DNA of 64,000 nt. Origin: Acidimicrobiaceae bacterium. Lineage in GTDB: Bacteria > Actinomycetota > Acidimicrobiia > Acidimicrobiales > RAAP-2. The stretch's first letter is position 1, and each line of letters opens with the position of its first letter. The position numbers and the translations under genes are program-made. Positions 27,768 to 36,403 of this stretch are shown here, piece after piece. Where the stretch lies: NCBI GenBank assembly GCA_003133665.1, contig PKYK01000030.1, positions 1 to 64,000 on the forward strand. Reading direction: 5' to 3'. The notes below the pieces were generated by a model that was given only the letters and a program-made list of their open reading frames with translations, was not told the DNA's origin and made no database searches.

Positions 27768-28702
27768 TGAATCACGGCGGCCCGGCCGTAGCGCTGGTGG
27801 GCACGACCGCCGCGGGCAAATCGGCGCTGGCCCACTCGCTGGCGCTCGAGAGCCGAGGCGACGTCGAGGTGCTGGCCGTTGACGCCATGACGGTCTACCG
27901 CGGGATGGACATCGCCACGGCGAAACCCACCAGAGCCGAACGGTCCGAGGTCACCTACCACCTGCTCGATCTCGTCGAGCCCAGCGAGGAGTTCACCGTC
28001 GCGCAGTACCAGGGTGCCGCGCGCCGAGCCGCGCGCGACGTGTGGCAGCTCGGTGGCGCCGTGCTCTACGTCGGCGGCACCGGCCTCTACGGGCGCGCCG
28101 TGCTCGACAACTTCGAGATCCCCGCGCAGTATCTCGACGTTCGCGCGGCTCTCGAAGCGCGCGTCGAAAGCGACCTGCCCGCGCTCTACGTGCAGTTGGG
28201 CGAACTCGACCCGCTGGCCGCCAGTCGCATGGAGCCCACCAACGCCCGGCGCATCGTGCGCGCGCTCGAGGTGACGCTGGGCAGTGGTCGGCCCTTCTCT
28301 TCCTACGGCGCGGGACTGCGGTCCTACGGACCGGTGCGCGTCGTGCAAGTCGGCCTGCGCGTGGACTTCGACGCCTTGGACGAGCGGATCGAGCGACGCT
28401 TTCGAACGTGGCTCGAGGAGGGCCTCGTCGAGGAGGTCGCCGCTCTCGCCGCGGCGCCGGGGGGTCTCAGCCGCACGGCGCGCCAGGCCGTGGGGTACCG
28501 CGAACTGTTGCGCCACGTCGAAGGTGGCGCCGAGCTCGAGGCGTGCGTCAACGAAGCCATTGCGCAGAGCCGACGACTGGCTCGCCGTCAGCGTTCGTGG
28601 TTCCAACGCGACCCGCGAATCGAGTGGTTCGACCACCCCGAGTCGGCGCGCGAGCGCCTGCGCGCGGTGCTGAACAGCCCCGACGGGTTCGTGCGAGACT
28701 AG
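27764..28702 (+). CDS. miaA: tRNA dimethylallyltransferase
   Basis: Prenylates A37 of UNN-reading tRNAs, 312 aa. P-loop GTTAAGKS (about 14-21), DAMTVYRGMDIATAKP, the GGTGLYGRAVLDNFEIP substrate loop and the C-terminal RRQRSWFQRDPRIEWF. GTG 27764 overlaps the miaB stop (GTGA), an alternative being ATG 27767. Its DMAPP substrate comes from the pathway containing ispG. Confidence 0.95.
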   Translation: MMNHGGPAVALVGTTAAGKSALAHSLALESRGDVEVLAVDAMTVYRGMDIATAKPTRAERSEVTYHLLDLVEPSEEFTVAQYQGAARRAARDVWQLGGAVLYVGGTGLYGRAVLDNFEIPAQYLDVRAALEARVESDLPALYVQLGELDPLAASRMEPTNARRIVRALEVTLGSGRPFSSYGAGLRSYGPVRVVQVGLRVDFDALDERIERRFRTWLEEGLVEEVAALAAAPGGLSRTARQAVGYRELLRHVEGGAELEACVNEAIAQSRRLARRQRSWFQRDPRIEWFDHPESARERLRAVLNSPDGFVRD

Positions 28703-28708
28703 AGGCCA

Positions 28709-29476
28709 GTGGCACTACGAACTCTCCAAAAATGGCACGGCGCGGGCAATGATTTCCTCGTCGAAGTGGCTGCGCAGGGCACCGTTCCCTGGTGGACCAG
28801 TGAACGGGTGCGTGCGGTCTGTCAGCGGACATCAGGCGTCGGCGCCGACGGATTGGCGGTGGCGACGCTGGGCTCGGAGGTGTCGATGGTGCTGTACAAC
28901 GCCGACGGGTCGGTGGCCGAGATGTCCGGCAACGGCATCCGGTGTCTCGCCGCGGCCGTGCGCCACGCGACGCGAGCGGACTGGAGTTCGCTCGACGTCC
29001 TGACCGACTCGGGACGGCGCACGGTCACCCTCTCGATGGACGACTATTCGGGCTACGGCAGTGTCTCAATGGGCCGGGTGACCCTCGGCGAACCCCTGGC
29101 GGGCACCCTCGGCACCGCCCACGTCGGGAATCCTCACGTGGTGGTGCGCGACGACGAGCAGTGGTCTGACGCGCGCCGCGAGGAGTTGGCGAGCGCGTGG
29201 TCGAGCCAGATGGGCGGGGCCAACGTGGAGTTCGTCTCGCTGGTCGACCAGGGACGGTTGCGGCTTCGCGTGATCGAACGCGGCGTGGGCTGGACGCAGG
29301 CCTGCGGCACCGGATCGTGCGCCAGTGCCGCGGTCTTTCACCGCGAGGGCCTGGTGGGATCCGACGTGCTGGTTGACAACCCCGGCGGTCAACTGCGCGT
29401 CGAGCTCGTCGACGACTGCGCCACCTTGAGTGGGCCCGTCCAGTTCGTCGCCAACGTGGAGTGGCTGGAAGCGTGA
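28709..29476 (+). CDS. dapF: Diaminopimelate epimerase with Cys73 replaced by Ser
   Basis: Converts L,L-DAP to meso-DAP, 255 aa. The fold markers are present: KWHGAGNDFLV, NADGSVAEM, GNPHVVV, and ACGTGSCA with the second catalytic cysteine at about 199. The first catalytic cysteine, normally in the motif MCGNG, is serine here (EMSGNGIRC; Ser73, codon TCC at 28925). The other conserved residues are intact, so it is probably functional, but the two-base mechanism is altered. GTG 28709; AGAGG precedes it closely. Confidence 0.9.
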   Translation: MALRTLQKWHGAGNDFLVEVAAQGTVPWWTSERVRAVCQRTSGVGADGLAVATLGSEVSMVLYNADGSVAEMSGNGIRCLAAAVRHATRADWSSLDVLTDSGRRTVTLSMDDYSGYGSVSMGRVTLGEPLAGTLGTAHVGNPHVVVRDDEQWSDARREELASAWSSQMGGANVEFVSLVDQGRLRLRVIERGVGWTQACGTGSCASAAVFHREGLVGSDVLVDNPGGQLRVELVDDCATLSGPVQFVANVEWLEA

Positions 29477-30753
29477 CGTACATTCCCAGCACGCTGATCG
29501 AGCGCACCTTTCGCGAGCGCATCGTGCTGGTCGGGGTGCAGTTTCCCGGCGTCACCGGCGATGAGCTGGAAAAGCAACTCGACGAACTCGCCCTCCTCGT
29601 CGACACCGCGGGCGCCGACGTGGTCGCGCGAGTGGTGCAGCGTCGCGACTCACCCGACCCCGCGACGTTCCTCGGCTCGGGCAAGGTGCTGGAGCTTCGC
29701 GAGATCTGTCTGGCCCTCGACGCGGACACGGTGGTCTTCGAACACAATCTCTCGCCGGCCCAGCAGCGCAACCTCGAGAAGATCCTCGGTCGCACGGCGA
29801 TCGACCGCACGGCGGTCATTCTCGACATCTTCGCCCAGAACGCGCGAACCCCCGAGGGCAAGGCCCAGGTAGAGCTCGCACTTCTGCAGTATCGGCTGCC
29901 GCGTCTTCGCCGGGCGAGCGGATCGCTCTCCCAACAGGCGGGTGGCATCGGGACCCGCGGCCCGGGTGAGACGCAGCTCGAGGTCGATCGTCGGCGACTC
30001 GTCCACCGCATCCACCACATCCGCAACGAGCTGAAACAGATAGACCGGACGCGCGGCGTGCAACGCCAGGGCCGCGCGCGTGGTCGCCACCGCGAGGTGA
30101 CGCTGGTGGGCTACACCAACGCTGGCAAGTCGTCGATGCTCAACGCCCTCACCGACGCGGGGGTCGCCACCGAGAACCGACTGTTCGTGACCCTGGATCC
30201 GCGCACGCGCCAGCGCCAGCTGCCCGGTGGCGAGACGGTGCTCTTCACCGACACCGTGGGGTTCATCTCCAACCTGCCCCACGAGTTGATCAAGGCCTTC
30301 ATGAGCACGTTGAAGTCGGTGCAGCTGGCCGACCTGCTGGTGCACGTGGTCGACGGGGCCAGCGAGGACGCGGAGAGCCAGATCGCCGCGGTGCACGAGG
30401 TCCTGAGGGAGATCGAGGCCGACCACGTGCCCGAACTCCTGGTCTTCAACAAGGCCGACGTGCCCGGGTCTCGGGCCCGGGACCTCGCGAAGAAGTACGA
30501 GGGGAGCGTCTGGGTCTCGGCGCTGACCCGCGAGAACCTCGACGAGGTAATCGCGACCATCGGCGACCGCCTGCGCACGAATGACCGAGTGATCACGCTT
30601 CGCCTGCCGCTCGATCGCGGTGACCTGCTCGCGGCGGCACACCGCGAAGGTGAAGTGATCGACACGTCGATCACCGACGAAGGCGTCGTGGTGCGCGTGG
30701 TGCTCGATCCGGTGGGCGTCGCCCGATTCAGCGAGTGGCGCGTGCCGGCGTGA
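29473..30753 (+). CDS. hflX: GTPase HflX
   Basis: Ribosome-associated GTPase that splits or rescues stalled ribosomes, about 426 aa. HflX N-terminal domain (PATFLGSGKVLELRE), the glycine-rich GGIGTRGPGETQLE linker, then the G domain with GYTNAGKSS (P-loop), DTVGFISNLPHEL (G3) and FNKAD (G4). GTG 29473 overlaps the dapF stop as GTGA; GTG 29461 is a possible earlier start. It is followed by dapC with another GTGA overlap. Confidence 0.94.
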   Translation: MTYIPSTLIERTFRERIVLVGVQFPGVTGDELEKQLDELALLVDTAGADVVARVVQRRDSPDPATFLGSGKVLELREICLALDADTVVFEHNLSPAQQRNLEKILGRTAIDRTAVILDIFAQNARTPEGKAQVELALLQYRLPRLRRASGSLSQQAGGIGTRGPGETQLEVDRRRLVHRIHHIRNELKQIDRTRGVQRQGRARGRHREVTLVGYTNAGKSSMLNALTDAGVATENRLFVTLDPRTRQRQLPGGETVLFTDTVGFISNLPHELIKAFMSTLKSVQLADLLVHVVDGASEDAESQIAAVHEVLREIEADHVPELLVFNKADVPGSRARDLAKKYEGSVWVSALTRENLDEVIATIGDRLRTNDRVITLRLPLDRGDLLAAAHREGEVIDTSITDEGVVVRVVLDPVGVARFSEWRVPA

Positions 30754-31853
30754 GCTTCACCCCGCCCCCGTATCCCTACGAGCGGCTCGACGGTCTGAAG
30801 CAACTCGCCGAACGCCACGACGGTGGTCCCATCGACTGCTCGATCGGCACGCCGATCGACCCGCCGCCCCAGCCCGTGCTCGAGGAGTTGGCGCGCGGCG
30901 TGGGCGCCCGGGGCTATCCACCGTCGGCCGGCACGCTCAGTCTTCGTAAGGCCTGCGCGGCGTGGGTCGAGCGACGATTTGGCGTGACGCTCAACCTCGA
31001 TCAACTCGCGGCCTGCGTCGGGACCAAGGAGTTCGTCGGCACCGTCGCTGGCTACTTACACCTTCGCAGTCCCGAACGCGACACGGTGCTCTACCCGGCG
31101 GTCAGCTATCCCACCTACGCGATGGGTGCGACGTTGGCCGGTCTTCGGGCCGTGCCCGTGACCATGAAGAACGGACGCCTCGACCTCGACTCGATCAGTC
31201 CCGCCGACGTCGACCGGGCACTGGTGCTCTGGGCGAACTCGCCGTCGAACCCCACCGGCGCACTCGACGACCTGGAGAGCATCGCGTCGTGGGGTCGGAT
31301 CCACGATGTGCTGATCGCCAGTGACGAGTGTTACGCCGAGTTCACCTGGGCCGGTCGTCCACGCTCGATCCTCGAACACGGTCTAGAAGGTCTGCTCGCG
31401 GTGCACTCGGTCTCGAAGCGGTCGAACCTCGCCGGCATGCGAGCCGGTTTCTACGCGGGCGACCCCGAGGTCGTCGCCTTCCTGCGATCCGTGCGTCAGC
31501 ACGCGGGCTTCATGGTCGCCGGACCAGTCCAGGCGGCCGTGGCGGTCGCCTACGGCGACGACGAACACGTCAACGTGCAGCGCGAGATCTACCGGTCCCG
31601 GTTGGAGTTGCTCATCGACGCCCTCACCCCTCTCGGCATCGACGCGCCGTTTCCCGACGGATCGTTCTACCTCTGGTGCTCGAAGGACGGCATGGACGGG
31701 TGGGCGCTCGGCTCGTTCCTCGCCGAGGCGTCGGGACTCGTCGTCAGTCCCGGCGAACTCTACGGCGAGGATGGCAAGAACTTCGCTCGCCTCGCGGTCG
31801 TGCAGCCCGATGATCGTCTGGCGCTCGCGGCGTCGCGGCTCCAAGGTCTCTAA
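30750..31853 (+). CDS. dapC: N-succinyldiaminopimelate aminotransferase
   Basis: PLP-dependent fold-type I aminotransferase, about 367 aa. The Schiff-base lysine lies in HSVSKRSNLAGMR; NSPSNPTG and SDECYAEF are further PLP-site motifs. Directly upstream of dapD and dapE, which supports a role in the succinylase DAP branch over generic aspartate aminotransferase. GTG 30750 overlaps the hflX stop (GTGA); an earlier GTG at 30735 is also in frame. Confidence 0.88.
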   Translation: MSFTPPPYPYERLDGLKQLAERHDGGPIDCSIGTPIDPPPQPVLEELARGVGARGYPPSAGTLSLRKACAAWVERRFGVTLNLDQLAACVGTKEFVGTVAGYLHLRSPERDTVLYPAVSYPTYAMGATLAGLRAVPVTMKNGRLDLDSISPADVDRALVLWANSPSNPTGALDDLESIASWGRIHDVLIASDECYAEFTWAGRPRSILEHGLEGLLAVHSVSKRSNLAGMRAGFYAGDPEVVAFLRSVRQHAGFMVAGPVQAAVAVAYGDDEHVNVQREIYRSRLELLIDALTPLGIDAPFPDGSFYLWCSKDGMDGWALGSFLAEASGLVVSPGELYGEDGKNFARLAVVQPDDRLALAASRLQGL

Positions 31854-31877
31854 CAACCGCGCCAGTACCATGGCTCT

Positions 31878-32702
31878 ATGAGTTCGTTGGAAACGCGCAT
31901 TGGCCAGTGGTTCGAACGCATCGGCGAGATGACCCCCGAGAACACCGAGGCGCGACGCGACGTCGAACTGGTGATCACCAAGCTCGATGACGGCCAGCTG
32001 CGCGTGGCCGAGATCGCGCCCGGCGGTGACGTGGTGGTGCACGAATGGGTGCGCCAGGCGATCCTGCTGCTCTTTCGTCTGCGCGGGCTCGAGCGAGTCG
32101 AGGTCGGTCCATTCGAATTCCTCGACAAGCTCGACCTGAAGCACGACTACGAGCGTCGCGGCGTGCGCGTGGTGCCCGGCGCGTCCGCCCGGCGAGGAAG
32201 TTTTCTGAGCCCCGGCGTCATCTTGATGCCGAGTTACGTCAACATCGGCGCGTGGGTCGGCAGCGGCACCATGGTCGACACATGGGCCACGGTCGGCAGT
32301 TGCGCCCAGATCGGATCGAACGTGCACCTCGCTGGCGGTGTCGGCATCGGTGGCGTGCTGGAGCCGGCGAACGCCGTGCCCGTCGTGATCGAAGACGACG
32401 CCTTCATCGGGAGCCGCTGCATGGTGGTCGAGGGCGCCCGAGTGGGTCGCGGCTCCGTCCTCGGGGCCGGCACGATCCTCAACCCTTCCATACCCGTCAT
32501 CGACGCTGAGACGGGCGAGGAAATATCGCGGGGCTACGTCCCCGACTACTGCGTGGCCGTGTCGGCCAGTCGCCGACGCGAGTACCCGGGCGGCGAGTTC
32601 TTCCTGCCGTGCGTCCTGGTGATCAAGCGCATGGAAGAAGGCGAACGGCACAACAAGGTGGCGCTCAACGCGCTGCTGCGCGATCACGGCGTCGCCACGT
32701 GA
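31878..32702 (+). CDS. dapD: Tetrahydrodipicolinate N-succinyltransferase, proteobacterial-like
   Basis: Succinyl-CoA-dependent step of the succinylase DAP pathway, 274 aa. N-terminal helical domain, then a left-handed beta-helix with hexapeptide repeats around GVILMPSYVNIGAWVGSGTM and SCAQIGSNVHLAGGVGIGGV. Length and these strings match the proteobacterial DapD form rather than the roughly 317-aa mycobacterial form. TACCAT (31866-31871) is 6 nt before ATG 31878, so it has its own leaderless promoter. Overlaps dapE by 4 nt. Confidence 0.93.
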   Translation: MSSLETRIGQWFERIGEMTPENTEARRDVELVITKLDDGQLRVAEIAPGGDVVVHEWVRQAILLLFRLRGLERVEVGPFEFLDKLDLKHDYERRGVRVVPGASARRGSFLSPGVILMPSYVNIGAWVGSGTMVDTWATVGSCAQIGSNVHLAGGVGIGGVLEPANAVPVVIEDDAFIGSRCMVVEGARVGRGSVLGAGTILNPSIPVIDAETGEEISRGYVPDYCVAVSASRRREYPGGEFFLPCVLVIKRMEEGERHNKVALNALLRDHGVAT

Positions 32703-33748
32703 GTCGCCTTGACGACGCCCTCGCCCTCGTGGCTGTGGAATCGGTCAGCCGCCACGAGTCGGCGATTGCGACTCTGGTCGAATCCCGGCTGCGGACCAAC
32801 GCCGCGCTCGACGTCGAGCGAATCGGCGACAACGTCGTTGCGCGAACGACGGGCTTTCACAGCACCCGACTGCTCATCGCCGGACACCTGGATACCGTGC
32901 CCGGTGACGCGTCCACGGCGCAGATCGTCGGCGACCAACTCCGCGGGGTCGGGGCGTGTGACATGAAGGGCTCCGTGGCGGTCATGGTGGAACTCGCGAC
33001 CAACCCCGCACCGCGATCGGTCGAGGTCACCTGGGTCTTCTACGCCCGCGAGGAGATCGCGCACAGCGAATCGGGACTGACCGAGATCGCCGAACTTCGA
33101 CCGGACCTGCTGGTGGCCGACGTGGCCGTGCTCGGTGAGCCCACGGGAGGCGCAGTCGAGGCGGGATGTCAAGGCAGCCTGCGGATGAGTATCGAGCTTC
33201 GAGGGACCCGCGCCCACACTGCTCGGCCCTTCACCGGTCGCAACGCGATTCACCGCCTCGGCGCCCTGCTGGAGCGGGTGAGCAACTACCAACCGCGAGT
33301 CGTTGTCATCGATGGAGTGCAGTTCGTCGAACAACTGCAGGCCGTGAGCGTCGAAGGGGGAGTCGCCGCGAACGTGGTGCCGGACAGCGCCCGTTGCACG
33401 TTGAACCACCGAGTGGCCCCCGACCGATCACGTGACCAGGCGGTCGCCTGGTTGGAGGACTATCTGCGAGATTGCCTCGAGGTGGGTGACGTCATGGAAG
33501 TGGTCGACTGGGCGCCTTCCGCGCCACCGCAGATGACGAATGAACGACTCATGACGTTGGCGCGCTACACCAATCAACCCGTCCGCGGAAAGGTCGGCTG
33601 GACCGACGTGGCGACGTTCGCGGAACTGGGGATGCCCGCAACGAACTTCGGTGCCGGTGACCCGCTGCTGGCGCATCGTAGCGATGAGTTCGTGACGCTC
33701 CAGGAACTCGACGAGTACGCGCGAGTGCTCACCGAGTGGTTGCGTTAG
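32699..33748 (+). CDS. dapE: Succinyl-diaminopimelate desuccinylase
   Basis: M20-family zinc hydrolase releasing L,L-DAP from its N-succinyl form, 349 aa. Metal-site motifs AGHLDTVP, GACDMKGS and AREEIAHSESG; the dimerisation domain has RAHTARPFTGRNAIHRL. GTG 32699 overlaps the dapD stop (GTGA). With dapC and dapD it completes the succinylase branch; the epimerase dapF is 4 kb upstream. Confidence 0.92.
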   Translation: MSRLDDALALVAVESVSRHESAIATLVESRLRTNAALDVERIGDNVVARTTGFHSTRLLIAGHLDTVPGDASTAQIVGDQLRGVGACDMKGSVAVMVELATNPAPRSVEVTWVFYAREEIAHSESGLTEIAELRPDLLVADVAVLGEPTGGAVEAGCQGSLRMSIELRGTRAHTARPFTGRNAIHRLGALLERVSNYQPRVVVIDGVQFVEQLQAVSVEGGVAANVVPDSARCTLNHRVAPDRSRDQAVAWLEDYLRDCLEVGDVMEVVDWAPSAPPQMTNERLMTLARYTNQPVRGKVGWTDVATFAELGMPATNFGAGDPLLAHRSDEFVTLQELDEYARVLTEWLR

Positions 33749-34189
33749 CGAGCGGCCAAAGCAACTCGAGCACCACCGATCCACGCCAAGGTTCTCACCC
33801 AGTGCCACAACTGCAGTTTCGTGATGTCGTAATGTCGTGAACGTCATGGTGACGCTCCAGTCGTTGGTGGCGAGCAATGGCCCCGAAGAATGTGATCACT
33901 ATGGCGATGAGGGCGGGTGCGGCATGTACCAGGGCGATCTGCGATGCGGACCGTGCACGCTCCGCTACTGCGAGCCGATCGCCTGGACAAGCCACGCTGG
34001 GGCCACCGCAACGGCGATACCGCGCGCGTGAGCGTCATGGAACGAGCCCACTGACCAGAACCCACGAGATGGAACGAAGGGTAAATGACGAACGCAACGG
34101 TGACTCCGAGTCTGACCAGATAGAAGTCGCTCGCCAAAAGGAGAAATCGAACGGCGGCCAGTTCAGGAGTTGCTGGCTACTTCGCGAGG
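33749..34189. other. Gene-poor stretch, possibly a decayed small membrane-protein gene
   Basis: 441 nt between convergent dapE and lexA with no convincing gene. On the minus strand two frames carry hydrophobic segments in succession: VRLGVTVAFVIYPSFHLVG (near 34110-34060) and HAAPALIAIVITFFGAIAR (near 33920-33860). They are in different frames and neither has a good ribosome binding site. This could be the remnant of a small membrane protein broken by a frameshift, or chance. Confidence 0.25.
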
Positions 34190-34813
34190 CTAATAACTTC
34201 GGAGGACCGATATCACGCGACCGAAGATAGTGACGTCGTTTGCGCGAAACTCCATCGGCTCCATGTCGCTGTTCTCGGGTTTAAGAACGATCCGGGTTCC
34301 CTGGGGGAAGTAGCGCTTGACCGTGGCTTCGTCACCCGGTATTCCCGCGACCACGATCTCTCCCGTGTTCGCAGTACTCTGGCGCTGCACGACGACGTAG
34401 TCGCCGGGCAGAATCCCGGCTTCGATCATCGACTCGCCGCGGACCTGCAGGACGAAGCTGTCGCCGCGACCGGCGAACTGCTCGGGAATCGACATCAGTT
34501 CGTGGCTGCTCTCGGTTGCGAGCACGCCGGTACCGGCGGCCACGTCACCCACGAAGGGGATGTGGCGGATGTGCTGATCGGGCACGGGGTTGTCGACGTC
34601 AAGGCGGACGGTGAGCGTTCGTGGCTGCTGCGGGTTCTTCTCGATGAACCCCGCGTTCTTCAGCACTTCTATGTGATTGGCGACCGTCGCCGGGGACTTG
34701 AGCCCCACGTGATCGCCGATCTCGCGGATGGTCGGCGGGAAGTTTCGCTCACGCTGGCAGGTGATGATGAACTCCAAGATCTGACGGCGCATCGGGGTGA
34801 GTACCTCAGCCAT
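34190..34813 (-). CDS. lexA: SOS-response repressor LexA
   Basis: Represses DNA-damage genes and self-cleaves when RecA* is present, 207 aa. Winged-helix DNA-binding domain (1-70, REIGDHVGLKSPATVANHI), Ala93-Gly94 cleavage site in VAAGTG, catalytic Ser128 (GESMIEAG) and Lys166 (ATVKRY). GGAAGG precedes ATG 34813. The promoter contains a consensus SOS box, so it is autoregulated; two more boxes lie upstream of the LysM gene at 42954. Confidence 0.97.
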   Translation of the reverse strand: MAEVLTPMRRQILEFIITCQRERNFPPTIREIGDHVGLKSPATVANHIEVLKNAGFIEKNPQQPRTLTVRLDVDNPVPDQHIRHIPFVGDVAAGTGVLATESSHELMSIPEQFAGRGDSFVLQVRGESMIEAGILPGDYVVVQRQSTANTGEIVVAGIPGDEATVKRYFPQGTRIVLKPENSDMEPMEFRANDVTIFGRVISVLRSY

Positions 34814-34831
34814 GTGGATCCCTTCCTAGGA

Positions 34832-34875
34832 CGAACAGTTGTTCGTAGGATAGCCCATCGCGATTGGTTAATCAA
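34832..34875 (-). promoter_or_regulatory. lexA promoter with SOS box
   Basis: Reading the minus strand: TTGATT (34875-34870), 17 nt, TATCCT (34852-34847), then the SOS box CGAACAACTGTTCG (34845-34832) over the expected transcription start. The box matches the Gram-positive/actinobacterial LexA consensus CGAAC-N4-GTTCG. Confidence 0.9.
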
Positions 34876-35096
34876 ACACCTGTTCGCGTGGAATACGCAG
34901 CGCGTTGGTCGATTGTGCAGAGGACTCAGGGATTCGTAGGGGTGCGCTTCTAAGAATTCGATCGGACTGCTACTCTTCTCCGATGGCCAGAGTGGCCTGA
35001 ACATCTCTCAACCAGGGGGATTCTTCGTGTCACGCAGGTGACGAGAAGGAGAGCTGGTTGGGGAGTGATCAACACAGTTACGGAAGGACGAGCTTC

Positions 35097-36302
35097 ATGA
35101 AGCTTAGTTTGAACAAGACGGTGGTTGCGGTGGCTTCCAGTGCCCTGCTGTTGATGGCGGTACCGGTTGTCGGTCTTGCTTCGACTGCTGGTGCGAGCGG
35201 ACCCACTTTCGACATCGGATACGAAGGGCCCCTTACCGGCTCGGCCGCGCAACTCGGAATCAACATGGAATACGGCGTGCAGTTGGCCCTCAGTCAGGCG
35301 AACGCCCTTGAGAACCTCCCCTTCACGGTGCACCTAGTCAACCTTGACGACCAAGGGTCGGGCACGCTGTCGCCCGCCCAGGCCCAGGCGGCCATCGCCG
35401 ACCCCAACATGGTTGCGGTGGTCGGTCCTGCATTCTCCGGTGCAACTCGTGCCGCTGAGCCCTACTACTCCGCTGGCAACATGGCGACGGTAAGCCCGTC
35501 GGCGACCGCGGCTCCACTGGCTTTCGGAACTAACAACAACTTCATGCGAGTTGTTGCCGGTGACGACGTCCAGGGTGCCGCTGACGCCAACTTTCTTGTC
35601 AAGAAGAAGCACTTCAAGAAGATCTACGTCGTGAACGACGCGTCGTTTTACGGTGCCGGTCTTGCCGCCGTCGCCGCTACCAAAGCCAAGGCTGACAAGG
35701 CCAAGGTCTTGACGGCCACGTACAGCGAGAGCAGTTCGTGCGGTGGCACTGCATCGGTGTCGCAGTACACCGCCGCCGCAACTCAGATCAAGGCCTCCAA
35801 GGCAACCGCCGTGTTCTACGGTGGCTACTACTGTGACCTCGGTCTGCTCATCGGTGCCCTGCACTCAGCTGGCTACAAGGGAGCGATCATGTCCGGTGAC
35901 GGCGCGCTCGACCCCGCTCTGATCAAGGGCACGACGCCCCACAGCGCCGCGAATGGTGTCTACCTGAGCGTGGCCGGTGGCGGCAATGCCTTCTTGACCG
36001 GAAACCTCGCCAGTGAGTACCAGGCACAGAATGGTGCTCCGTCGGCCTCGACCGCGACTTACGCCGCGCAGGCTTACGACGCTACGAACATGATCATCGC
36101 AGCCATCAAGGCAGCTTACGCTGGCGGAACTACGACGGCCTCGGCATTGCGCCCCGCGCTGATCACCGGCCTGCACGCGTTGACCTATGTCGGCGTTACT
36201 GGCAAGATCAAGTTCCAGCCGAACGGTAACCTGGTCCGTAGTTCTGTCGTTGACTTCTCACAGGTTGTCAAGGGCAAGATCAAGGCAATCGGTCACAGCT
36301 GA
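35097..36302 (+). CDS. Branched-chain amino-acid-type ABC transporter substrate-binding protein
   Basis: Type-I periplasmic binding protein of the LivJ/LivK family, 401 aa, first gene of a complete LIV-type importer. Signal peptide of about 35 residues (hydrophobic core SSALLLMAVPVVGLA, cleavage near GAS/GP), then FDIGYEGPLTGSAAQLG and the ligand-domain motif VAVVGPAFSGATRA. No lipobox cysteine is present, unusual for a monoderm. ATG 35097 has GGAAGGA 8 nt upstream; the longer frame from 35058 is not needed. The 283-nt gap to lexA holds no obvious consensus promoter. Substrate not determinable. Confidence 0.9.
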   Translation: MKLSLNKTVVAVASSALLLMAVPVVGLASTAGASGPTFDIGYEGPLTGSAAQLGINMEYGVQLALSQANALENLPFTVHLVNLDDQGSGTLSPAQAQAAIADPNMVAVVGPAFSGATRAAEPYYSAGNMATVSPSATAAPLAFGTNNNFMRVVAGDDVQGAADANFLVKKKHFKKIYVVNDASFYGAGLAAVAATKAKADKAKVLTATYSESSSCGGTASVSQYTAAATQIKASKATAVFYGGYYCDLGLLIGALHSAGYKGAIMSGDGALDPALIKGTTPHSAANGVYLSVAGGGNAFLTGNLASEYQAQNGAPSASTATYAAQAYDATNMIIAAIKAAYAGGTTTASALRPALITGLHALTYVGVTGKIKFQPNGNLVRSSVVDFSQVVKGKIKAIGHS

Positions 36303-36316
36303 TCTAAAGCGGTTTG

Positions 36317-36363
36317 CATTGCACAAAGGCCGGGAGCGATTCGCTCCCGGCCTTTGTGCAATG
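36317..36363 (+). terminator. 22-bp perfect hairpin after the LIV binding-protein gene
   Basis: Arms 36317-36338 and 36342-36363 pair perfectly over 22 bp around a 3-nt loop, starting 14 nt after the stop. No T-run follows, so it may act as a 3'-end stabiliser or partial terminator keeping binding protein in excess over the permeases. Confidence 0.75.
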
Positions 36364-36403
36364 TCTAGGATGTTGCGAGTCACGAGAAGGCCGTAGGGGA
36401 GTT

